Below, in pieces: positions 40,851 to 47,797 of a stretch of 64,000 bases of DNA (the stretch's first letter is position 1; each line of letters opens with the position of its first letter). The DNA comes from DASUFF01 sp036274695. GTDB taxonomy: Bacteria; UBA10199; JACPAL01; GCA-016699445. Made by a program: the position numbers and the translations under genes. The stretch is from contig DASUFF010000044.1 of NCBI GenBank assembly GCA_036274695.1, positions 1-64,000 of the forward strand, written 5' to 3'. Under the pieces are notes generated by a model. That model saw only the letters and a list, made by a program, of their open reading frames with translations. It was not told the DNA's origin and made no database searches.

Positions 40851-41286
40851 CCTTCCTTTTCCTTTCCTTCCGTCTGACGGTGGAACTGATGAACCAGCCA
40901 GGGCTCGTGCCGCCTCATGCGGTGCATCAGAAAAAGGAAGAAGGAGCAAATGCCGTCGATCCGGATGATCGACCATGAATTTTTAAGCGTGATCGTTTCC
41001 ATGATGAGAATCCTACGCGAACCGGAAAATTCCGAATATCGGGCGGGCTCCGATTTTAGGATGGGGGAGAAGCCTACGGGGATCGGGGATTTTTCGCGCC
41101 GCGCTCGGGGATTCCCCTATCCCGTTTTCAGGAAGGAAGAGGGGGGCTTGACGATTTGGCAGTTCATGCCTTTCGTGGTATAAGGGTCATCCAAAAGGGG
41201 GACGTTTTTTAAGTCCGGTCGTTCGCAGTACCTTCTCGCCTGAAGTGCCGTCTCTGCCCTCACCGGAAGTAAAAGCGTTGCAACAT
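40851..41286 (+). other. 436-bp region upstream of the sigma factor
   Basis: No convincing gene. An open frame at 40950-41183 has a good ribosome binding site (AAGGAG) but unlikely composition, and its 3' end overlaps a strong promoter. The segment mainly holds the sigma-factor promoter and leader. Confidence 0.5.
41156..41184 (+). promoter_or_regulatory. Sigma-70 promoter of the sigma-factor gene
   Basis: TTGGCA (41156-41161), 17-bp spacer, TATAAG (41179-41184). The start near 41191 gives a leader of about 95 nt before the ATG at 41287, or about 54 nt to a GTG at 41245. Confidence 0.6.
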
Positions 41287-42237
41287 ATGAAAACCATTAA
41301 GAAAACTCCGCTCGGAGGAGAGGAGATCCTCGCCCCGTACCTGAAGGAATTGGGCGCGAGGGACCTGCTCACGCACGAGGAGGAGATCGCGCTCGCCAAG
41401 AGGATCGAGCAGGAGAAAAAAATTCCGAAGCTCGCGGCCAAGCGGCGGCGTTTCGCCAAGCGGGGAATCGCGCGCAAGCTCGGGTGCGAAATCCGCCGGA
41501 TCCGCCAGGACGTGCACGAGGCCAAGCAGGAGATGATCCGGAAAAACCTGCGTCTCGTGATCAGCGTGGCGAAGCGTTACGGAAACGCGGGGTTGCCGCT
41601 GCCGGACCTGATCCAGGAAGGCAACATCGGGTTGATGCGCGCGGTGGAGAAGTTCGACTACCGTATGGGGACGCGTTTCGCGACGTACGCCGTGTGGTGG
41701 ATCCGCCAGTCCATCACGCGCACGCTGTCCAACCGTTCGCGCACGATCAGGATTCCGGTGCACATCTTAGCGGCCCAGTCCAAGCTGGCGCGGACCTCGC
41801 GCTCCCTTCTCCATGAGCTGGGCCGCGAGCCCACGCCGGAGGAATGCGCCGAGGAGATGCGGCTGACGGCGGAGAGGATCGAGACGATCTCGCACACGGT
41901 GGCCCAGCCGGTCTCCCTGGAGAAGCCGGTCGGCGAGGACGGGGACGCGGTTTTGGGCGAATTCATCGCCGATCCCAACGCGCCGAATCCGGGCGAAGTG
42001 TTGATTCAGAACCGCGTGTCCGAGAGGGTGATGCAGGTCTTGGGAACGCTCACGCCCCGCGAGGAGAAGATCCTGCGCCTGCGCTTCGGCATCGGCGAGG
42101 ACCAGGAGCACACCTTGGAAGAGGTGGGAAAGACCTTCCGCGTGACCCGGGAACGCATCCGGCAGATCGAGGAGAAGGCGCTCAAGAAGCTCGGGCGCGG
42201 GTTCCGGGGCGAGAGGTTGAAGGCTATCCTCGAGTGA
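41287..42237 (+). CDS. RpoD-family (group 2-like) sigma factor
   Basis: 316 aa from MKTIKKTPLGG; a GTG at 41245 would add 14 residues and neither has a good ribosome binding site. Region 1.2 (ILAPYLKELGARDLLTHEEEIALAKR), region 2 (NLRLVISVAKRYGNAGLPLPDLIQ, GTRFATYAVWWIRQSI), region 3 and region 4 (LTPREEKILRLRFGIG, RVTRERIRQIEEKALKKL) are intact. A basic insertion of about 35 residues (RRRFAKRGIARKLGCEIRR) lies between regions 1.2 and 2.1. It lacks region 1.1, so it is an alternative rather than the housekeeping factor. Confidence 0.85.
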   Translation: MKTIKKTPLGGEEILAPYLKELGARDLLTHEEEIALAKRIEQEKKIPKLAAKRRRFAKRGIARKLGCEIRRIRQDVHEAKQEMIRKNLRLVISVAKRYGNAGLPLPDLIQEGNIGLMRAVEKFDYRMGTRFATYAVWWIRQSITRTLSNRSRTIRIPVHILAAQSKLARTSRSLLHELGREPTPEECAEEMRLTAERIETISHTVAQPVSLEKPVGEDGDAVLGEFIADPNAPNPGEVLIQNRVSERVMQVLGTLTPREEKILRLRFGIGEDQEHTLEEVGKTFRVTRERIRQIEEKALKKLGRGFRGERLKAILE

Positions 42238-42263
42238 GTTACAGTGAAAAAGAGAGGTGCGCG

Positions 42264-42659
42264 ATGAAACCCGAACTGAAGCTATGGACCAATAAGGCCA
42301 AGGCTGTCCTGCAGGATAAGGAGAGGCTGGAAAGCTTTCTCAAGGAGGCCGTGGTCAAGGCGGACCGCAACAAGTCCAAGATCCGCCGGGTCTGGTCCCA
42401 TCTCAAGGCGCTGGCGCGGATGATCCGGGCGTGGGCGAAGGGCGAGTACCGCCGCGTGCCCGCGAGCACGCTCGTGGCGGCGGCCGCCGCCCTCGTGTAT
42501 TTCCTAAATCCCTTCGACCTCGTGCCGGATTTCCTGCCCGTGGGGTTGATCGACGACGCCCTTTTCATCGGCTGGGTGCTGAGCGCGATCCAGACCGACG
42601 TCGAAAAATTCCTCGACTGGGAGCGGACGATCCCCGTCACCGCCGAAAACGTCGAATAG
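42264..42659 (+). CDS. DUF1232 (YkvA-like) protein
   Basis: 131 aa from the ATG at 42264 with GAGAGG upstream. The DUF1232 signature YFLNPFDLVPDFLPVGLIDD is near residue 85 with flanking helices. The family is membrane-associated and of unknown function. It starts 26 bp after the sigma-factor gene and is probably cotranscribed. It abuts the convergent protease gene end to end. Confidence 0.85.
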   Translation: MKPELKLWTNKAKAVLQDKERLESFLKEAVVKADRNKSKIRRVWSHLKALARMIRAWAKGEYRRVPASTLVAAAAALVYFLNPFDLVPDFLPVGLIDDALFIGWVLSAIQTDVEKFLDWERTIPVTAENVE

Positions 42660-43559
42660 TCAGCCCTCGCGAAACGAGACCTTGTTCGCCTTCAGGAAGG
42701 CCTTGATCGGATCGATGTGGATGCAGCGCCCGACGTGCAGGAAGGCGTTGTCGGAGACGGTGACGCTTTTGCCCAGCTTGTAGACTTCCTCGTGGATGTC
42801 GAATCCCAGGTAGAGATGCCCGGTGGCGAACTGCACGCCCCACACCTTGCCGTCGGCGTCGAAGACGGGGCCGCCGCTCTGGCCGCGCAGCCCCGGCGTG
42901 CTCATCTCGAACCCGGAAATGCCGCCCCCGTTTTGGCCCTCGCCGTTTCCCGATTGGAGGACCAGGCGCGTGACCATGCCCTCGATGGGAAAGAGAGGCG
43001 TGTGCAGTCGGCCTTCCTGCGTCCATTCGATGGCGTCCTTCTCGTCGTCATAACGGTAATTGGTGAAGTCCGGAAAAGGGTAGCCGAGACGGCAGAGCAT
43101 CCGGCCCGGCTTAAGGCCGGCGGTTTGAGCCGGGAAGGAAGGGAAGTTCTCGCACAAAAGCCTGCCGCTGGAGAACTTGATGAGCGCCAGGTCCAGTTTT
43201 TCGTGCGGGATGATTTTGACGTCGAGCTTGCCGTCCATGCAGTTGACGAAATTGTTCCGGATCTCCACGGTGATCCGCTCCGAGTAGCCGTATTTTTTCT
43301 CCAAATCCTTCACCGCCGCCCGGCGCTTGCGGACGATCATGTCGTGCGCCTCCTTCAGGAACTGGCGGTAGCGGCGGTTGACCTTGTCGGAGTTCGACAC
43401 CAATTCGGTGACGTGTTTGCAGGTCAGCGCCCAGCCGTCCTCGTTGACGAAGAAGAGGGACGCGCAGACGGGGTGGACCTTGGTGGTGCCGTAGTTTCGG
43501 GTGATCGTGTGGATGGGGCGGACGAATTTGGCGACGGTTTCGATGGCCTCGACGAACAT
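42660..43559 (-). CDS. Trypsin-like serine protease
   Basis: 299 aa. The catalytic triad is visible: His in WALTCKHV (about residue 46), Asp in KLDLALIKF, and Ser in GLRGQSGGPVFD. The fold is HtrA-like without a PDZ domain or an obvious signal peptide, so it may act in the cytoplasm. A charged helical insertion (MIVRKRRAAVKDLEKKYG) follows the His region. Confidence 0.85.
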   Translation of the reverse strand: MFVEAIETVAKFVRPIHTITRNYGTTKVHPVCASLFFVNEDGWALTCKHVTELVSNSDKVNRRYRQFLKEAHDMIVRKRRAAVKDLEKKYGYSERITVEIRNNFVNCMDGKLDVKIIPHEKLDLALIKFSSGRLLCENFPSFPAQTAGLKPGRMLCRLGYPFPDFTNYRYDDEKDAIEWTQEGRLHTPLFPIEGMVTRLVLQSGNGEGQNGGGISGFEMSTPGLRGQSGGPVFDADGKVWGVQFATGHLYLGFDIHEEVYKLGKSVTVSDNAFLHVGRCIHIDPIKAFLKANKVSFREG

Positions 43560-43607
43560 GGGGTTCCCTGTTTACAAGCCGCTCATCATATCACGAAGGA
43601 TCCCTGA

Positions 43608-44420
43608 TTACTCGCCGATTCTCGCGTCGACCACCTCGCCGAAGCGCGCGCGGATGGCGGCGGTGTCTCCCATCTGCGCCGCGCGGCCCAGGTCGGCGTG
43701 GGGCATGTCGCCGTGGCCGGGGTAGGCGTAGCTCGCGCTCAAGGTCCCGTTCTGGTCGATGGCGACGCTGCCCGTGAACACCGGCCGGCCGGGAGAACTC
43801 CAAGATCCGCCTTCCCCGTAGGCGCCGAAGAGGCGCAGGGCGCGATAGGCCCGGGACCCGTTTTGGAAAGCGGTCGGGGACAGGTAATGGTTGTCCAGAA
43901 AGACGTAGCCCCCGTCCGCGAGACGAAAAGAGACGCTGCTGGTGTGGCTCTCCAGGTCGACGGAGGCGATGGTGGCTCCCGCCGGGCTTTGGAGGATTTC
44001 CGCCGTATACTGCAGCCGAGTCAGAAAGCTCGCGTCGCCGTCGTTGTCCGCGTTCGCGGGATAGAGCGTGGCGGTGACGGGGCGGCCGTTGATCGAGAGA
44101 TGGAACTCGTAGCCGTGGCCGGAGCTGGTGACGCTGTTGACGGTATAGCCCAATCCTTCCAAGCGGTGCGAGACCGATCCGAGCAGGATCTGGTGGGCCT
44201 GGGGGCGTTGGAGCGCGGAAGGAAACCCGGTCTCGAAGAAGCCGTGCGCGTTCGCGTATTCGCGGTCGGCGGCCGAGAGGAGGGGACGTTCTTGGGCGAT
44301 GAACCGGTTCGTCTCGACGACGCGGGTGTCGGAGACGACGTTGGGCTCGTCTTGAATCGTATTATAAAGGGACACCAGCATGCCGTCGTCGATGGAGACG
44401 GACGAAGTCGGTTCACCCAT
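43608..44420 (-). CDS. Hypothetical protein
   Basis: 270 aa, no signal peptide. The ribosome binding site AAGGAGG is strong. The protein is beta-rich in its second half (TVNSVTSSGHGYEFHLSI, RLADGGYVFLDNHYLSP, GSVAIDQNGTLSASYAYPGH). No family recognised. The start (MGEPTSSVSIDDG) resembles type-III-like or unstructured N-termini, but nothing supports secretion. Confidence 0.7.
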   Translation of the reverse strand: MGEPTSSVSIDDGMLVSLYNTIQDEPNVVSDTRVVETNRFIAQERPLLSAADREYANAHGFFETGFPSALQRPQAHQILLGSVSHRLEGLGYTVNSVTSSGHGYEFHLSINGRPVTATLYPANADNDGDASFLTRLQYTAEILQSPAGATIASVDLESHTSSVSFRLADGGYVFLDNHYLSPTAFQNGSRAYRALRLFGAYGEGGSWSSPGRPVFTGSVAIDQNGTLSASYAYPGHGDMPHADLGRAAQMGDTAAIRARFGEVVDARIGE

Positions 44421-44522
44421 GGGAAGACCTCCTTGGCGTTACATTGATGCGATTAATGTGATGAGCTTTTTGGTTATCGACGGCGGTCTAACGGAAGTTT
44501 CGTGGTGAGTTGTAAGTGTCTG

Positions 44523-45410
44523 TTACTTTAAGGATTTTTTCTTGCGCAACGGGGCGTAATCCTCTCTTACACTGGGAGGAGGCTCCTGCGAGACGTCCTT
44601 TAAATTCCTTCCCGTCCAATAGATCAGGACCAAGAACAGCTGGTAAAAATAGAAGATCCAGACGGCCCCCAAGATGAGAGAGGCCAGCGAGCCGTAGACG
44701 ACATTATATTGCGAGACGCTTCGGGCGGTTAAGGCCTTGAAGCCCCACTGGCCCAGCGTGAGGGCGCCCGAGAACATGACGCCGCCCACGGCGGCACGGC
44801 GGATAGGGATGCGCCGCGTGGGCAGAACGAGCATGACGATCAGGAACATGAGAAACGAGAGCAAGAGGAAGGCGCCCTTCGAAGCGAAGATGCCCGGGAT
44901 GTCGAACCCGAAATAGCCCAGCGACTTCCTCAAGCCCCCGAGCAGGAGCGGCGTCAGGAGTACGAGCATGCCGGCGGTGACCCAAATGAGAAAGAAAAGA
45001 CGACGCAGGAAATAGTTTCTCCGCCTATCCATCTTGAGCAGGTCGTTCACGAAATGCTCGAGGTTGAGATAGAGCAGGCGGGAGGAGAACAAGAGCGTCA
45101 CCAATCCGAACCATCCGAAGGTCCTGCGTTTGGCGAAGAGCGAACCGATCGTTTTTAGAAGAACCGGGTTTTGGAGCGGAAAGAACTGCTCCATCAGGCG
45201 GACGGTTTCCCTGACCAAGACGTCCTGGGGCACGAGGTGACCGAGCAGCGTGACCAACACCAAGACCAGGGGGACGATGGAGATGATGGTGAAGAAGGAG
45301 AGGCTCGCCGACTTGTTGGTGAAATCCTTGCGGACGTAGGCGTCCCACCAGCCCTTGACGTGTTTCACGATCGTGACGGCGCGGGAGATCATGGGATGCG
45401 CCCGGCTCAT
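44523..45410 (-). CDS. YihY/BrkB-family membrane protein
   Basis: 295 aa with about six membrane helices. YihY signatures: KSASLSFFTIISIVPLVLVLV near residue 35, a central loop with NYFLRRLFFLIWV, and NVVYGSLASLILGAVWIFYFYQLFLV with the C-terminal helix. Despite the old ribonuclease BN name, the family's function is unsettled. It is divergent from the 45479 gene across a palindrome. Confidence 0.9.
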   Translation of the reverse strand: MSRAHPMISRAVTIVKHVKGWWDAYVRKDFTNKSASLSFFTIISIVPLVLVLVTLLGHLVPQDVLVRETVRLMEQFFPLQNPVLLKTIGSLFAKRRTFGWFGLVTLLFSSRLLYLNLEHFVNDLLKMDRRRNYFLRRLFFLIWVTAGMLVLLTPLLLGGLRKSLGYFGFDIPGIFASKGAFLLLSFLMFLIVMLVLPTRRIPIRRAAVGGVMFSGALTLGQWGFKALTARSVSQYNVVYGSLASLILGAVWIFYFYQLFLVLIYWTGRNLKDVSQEPPPSVREDYAPLRKKKSLK

Positions 45411-45425
45411 AACATAGGAGCGAAG

Positions 45426-45444
45426 CGCGTGACAATGTCACGCG
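45426..45444. promoter_or_regulatory. 19-bp palindrome between divergent membrane-protein genes
   Basis: CGCGTGACAATGTCACGCG is a perfect inverted repeat around a central A, and a third GTGACA half-site follows directly (45444-45449). It lies in the 68-bp gap between the starts of the YihY gene and the 45479 gene, ideal for an operator controlling both. Confidence 0.5.
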
Positions 45445-45478
45445 TGACAACGCCGGCGGGTTGGATCAGGATGCGTCC

Positions 45479-45829
45479 ATGTCGACGCGGCGCTTTTCGC
45501 GAATCGGTCTGGTCGTCGCCCTCGTCTATGCCGCGCTTGCCGTCGCGGCGTCGGGTTACGATCTCCTCAGGGCCCCCAGCGGGGGGTGGCTGGACCTGCG
45601 GGGGATCGAAACTTGTCTTGCGACATTGCCGGCCTGCTGGCTGGTCGACGCCGTCCTGCCGAAGATCGGGTTGCCGCGGCCGGATTTCTATCATCGGTTG
45701 GAGAGCCCCTACACGGTGGTCGCCGTGGCTTTCTCCGTCCTTTCCTGTGCGGCCGCGCTTTATTTCCTGACGGCGTGGATCGAAAGCCGGATTCGAAAAA
45801 GGAAATCGAAAAGGGGAAAGTCTCAGTGA
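45479..45829 (+). CDS. Small membrane protein
   Basis: 116 aa from MSTRRFSRIG; a TTG at 45461 would add six residues. Two or three hydrophobic segments (IGLVVALVYAALAVAASGYDLL, VVAVAFSVLSCAAALYFLTAWI) and a strongly basic tail (RIRKRKSKRGKSQ). Function unknown. The last 7 bp overlap the convergent LapA-like gene. Confidence 0.65.
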   Translation: MSTRRFSRIGLVVALVYAALAVAASGYDLLRAPSGGWLDLRGIETCLATLPACWLVDAVLPKIGLPRPDFYHRLESPYTVVAVAFSVLSCAAALYFLTAWIESRIRKRKSKRGKSQ

Positions 45830-46095
45830 AGTGTTGGTGGAGAGACGCCTTCGGAGTTCGTATCCTCTTTATCGTCCGAAGGATCTTTTCCCGATCCGAA
45901 GCTCCATCCGATCAGGAGAGAGGCGACGGCGCCCACCAGCATCGAAACCAGGATCAGCACAAGCTTGGGTACCGCCAGGAAGGACCAGAAGAGGAAACGG
46001 ATTCGCGTCGGCTCCACGTTTTGAAGGACGACGGTGACGACCAGAACCACGGCCAGGGTCCAGAGGATGAATTTGGGGCGTTTCCAGAAACTCAT
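45823..46095 (-). CDS. LapA-domain (DUF1049) membrane protein
   Basis: 90 aa with two membrane helices (FILWTLAVVLVVTVVLQNVEP, LVLILVSMLVGAVASLLIGW) separated by RIRFLFWSFLAVP, the LapA/DUF1049 pattern. In enterobacteria LapA associates with LapB in controlling lipopolysaccharide synthesis. The acidic tail is typical. Confidence 0.8.
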   Translation of the reverse strand: MSFWKRPKFILWTLAVVLVVTVVLQNVEPTRIRFLFWSFLAVPKLVLILVSMLVGAVASLLIGWSFGSGKDPSDDKEDTNSEGVSPPTLH

Positions 46096-46101
46096 GGGTC
46101 C

Positions 46102-46338
46102 CTACTTTTTCTCCCAGCGGATCTCCAAATCGTCCTTCTCGCCGAGCGCGTTGCGTAAGAGCTCCACCAGCGCCTCGTCCGCGCCGTCGTCGGCCAGCAT
46201 GTCGATGGTATCGGGCGTCAGGAAGTAATCGTCGTCGTTTTCCGACTCTTCCTCGAGGTGGTCGTTCAGGAACTGGAACTGTTCTTCAGTGACCTGCCCG
46301 ATCAGCCGATTGGAAGCCTTCTCGCGTAGTGTGATCAC
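46102..46338 (-). CDS. Small acidic protein
   Basis: 78 aa, very acidic. The pattern of REKASNRLIGQVTEEQFQFL, an acidic loop, then FLTPDTIDMLADDGADEALVELL is seen in small conserved proteins of proteobacteria with no assigned role. It precedes the LapA-like gene by 6 bp. Confidence 0.75.
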   Translation of the reverse strand: MITLREKASNRLIGQVTEEQFQFLNDHLEEESENDDDYFLTPDTIDMLADDGADEALVELLRNALGEKDDLEIRWEKK

Positions 46339-46396
46339 GGTTCACCTTGTTTTAGGGATACCCCTTTATACCAGAGCTTTGGGACGAAGGCGACCA

Positions 46397-47797
46397 TTAT
46401 CCCGCCATCTGACGGGAGACGCGGTAGGCCATCCAGCCGAGCAGGGCGGTGGCCAGCACCATGCCGGCTAAGGCGGCGCGTTTGCCCCACACCTCTTTCA
46501 TCGACGGCGGGGGCGGCGGCGGGGCGGTGAGACGGCCGGGGCCTCCCAGGGACTCCGCTTTGCCGGCGATCGCCGCTCCGCGCGGGAAGCCGGCGCCTTC
46601 CTGGAGCTTGAGCAAGGCGTTTTCATCGAAGCGGGCCTTGCGGGCCGTCGCGCTTCCGTAGGCGAGCGTATAGGGCCCGTTGCCCTCGGCGACGAAGACG
46701 ACTTTTTCCGGCACCCATCCGGCCCTCATTTGGGGCGCGGCGTCGCCGAATCCGGCGGAGTCGTCCTTGGCCTCCAGGTACCAGTAGCGTTGCGGCGTGC
46801 GCTCGTAGGCGCTGCTCGGGGTGAGGACGCCGGTGGAAACCTCGCGGCCGGACTGTTTCAGGCGGTAGATCAATCCCGAAAATTGCCAGGTCTTCGCGTC
46901 TTCGGGGCGGTTGTTGGAGGAGATCTCCGCGTTGATCGCGCGGTTGCCCTCGGGCAGGACGATCTCCAACCGGTCCACGGGCAGGGGGGCTCCCAGGTCG
47001 AAGGAGGTGACCTTGGGCGAGTTCGAGAAGCCTTTGACGGTCGTCCACTCGCGCTCCGCGGCCTTCTTGCCGGTGACGTAGGAAACGCTCGCCGAATCGA
47101 GGGAGAGGTTCGGGGCGATGCGCTCGGCGTCCTCGAGTTTCAGCCTCAAGTAGGCCGCCTTCGTCGGGGAAAAATCGAGCCGGTTCTTCAAAGTCATCCC
47201 GCCGCCTTCCTTCGGGGAGAGCTGGGCGATCAGGCCGTCGCCGTCGATCATCCGCCAGGTCTTCAGGTCGTCGCTCGCCTCGAGCGTCACGGGGAGGAGG
47301 AAGGTCTCGTCCATGCCGCTCCAGTTGACGGTGAGCGAACGCATCTCCCCGGAGACCTCGGAGGCCGGCAGGAGGTAGGCGACGATCTTTTTCTTTTGCT
47401 CCCCGTCTCCCTGGGTCTTGAGGTTCACTTCCGAGTCGGTGCCGCCTTGGCGGATCATCACCGAGAGGGCGTCCGGGCTTTGGTTCACGCCTTCGCGCAC
47501 GGGAAAGACGGACAATCCCTGCTGGGCGGTCATTTCCTCCTCGGTGGCCCCGCCGGCCGCCAAGACGTGCGGCACGACGTTGCCCTCGGCGTTGAAGACG
47601 CGCAGGTCGCCGCGATCGTTGCGCAGGAGGTCTTTGTAAACGTCCTTGGGCAGCGGGGCTTCGTAGACGGAGGATTGTCCGTCGGTGTCCAGGACGACGC
47701 CGTAGGCGAAGTCGTTGGGTTTGAGCGCCCCGTCCGCCATCGCCGAAGCGGAAACGAGGGCGAAAACGCCGATCAGGCTTAAAGAAAAAATTTTCAC
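46397..47797 (-). CDS. DUF3999 family protein
   Basis: 466 aa from a GTG at 47797 that overlaps the DUF2339 stop by 4 bp. Signal peptide KIFSLSLIGVFALVSASAMA, then beta-sandwich regions (FAYGVVLDTDG, WSGMDETFLLPVTLEASDDL, LPVDRLEIVLPEGNRAI). A single C-terminal membrane helix (AALAGMVLATALLGWMAYRV) follows a Pro-rich stretch. DUF3999 genes regularly sit next to DUF2339 genes; together they are probably an envelope complex of unknown function. Confidence 0.88.
   Translation of the reverse strand: MKIFSLSLIGVFALVSASAMADGALKPNDFAYGVVLDTDGQSSVYEAPLPKDVYKDLLRNDRGDLRVFNAEGNVVPHVLAAGGATEEEMTAQQGLSVFPVREGVNQSPDALSVMIRQGGTDSEVNLKTQGDGEQKKKIVAYLLPASEVSGEMRSLTVNWSGMDETFLLPVTLEASDDLKTWRMIDGDGLIAQLSPKEGGGMTLKNRLDFSPTKAAYLRLKLEDAERIAPNLSLDSASVSYVTGKKAAEREWTTVKGFSNSPKVTSFDLGAPLPVDRLEIVLPEGNRAINAEISSNNRPEDAKTWQFSGLIYRLKQSGREVSTGVLTPSSAYERTPQRYWYLEAKDDSAGFGDAAPQMRAGWVPEKVVFVAEGNGPYTLAYGSATARKARFDENALLKLQEGAGFPRGAAIAGKAESLGGPGRLTAPPPPPPSMKEVWGKRAALAGMVLATALLGWMAYRVSRQMAG

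Noticed and set aside
40950..41183. 77-aa open frame with a good ribosome binding site
   Set aside because: Odd composition, no family, and its end coincides with the -10 box of the sigma-factor promoter.
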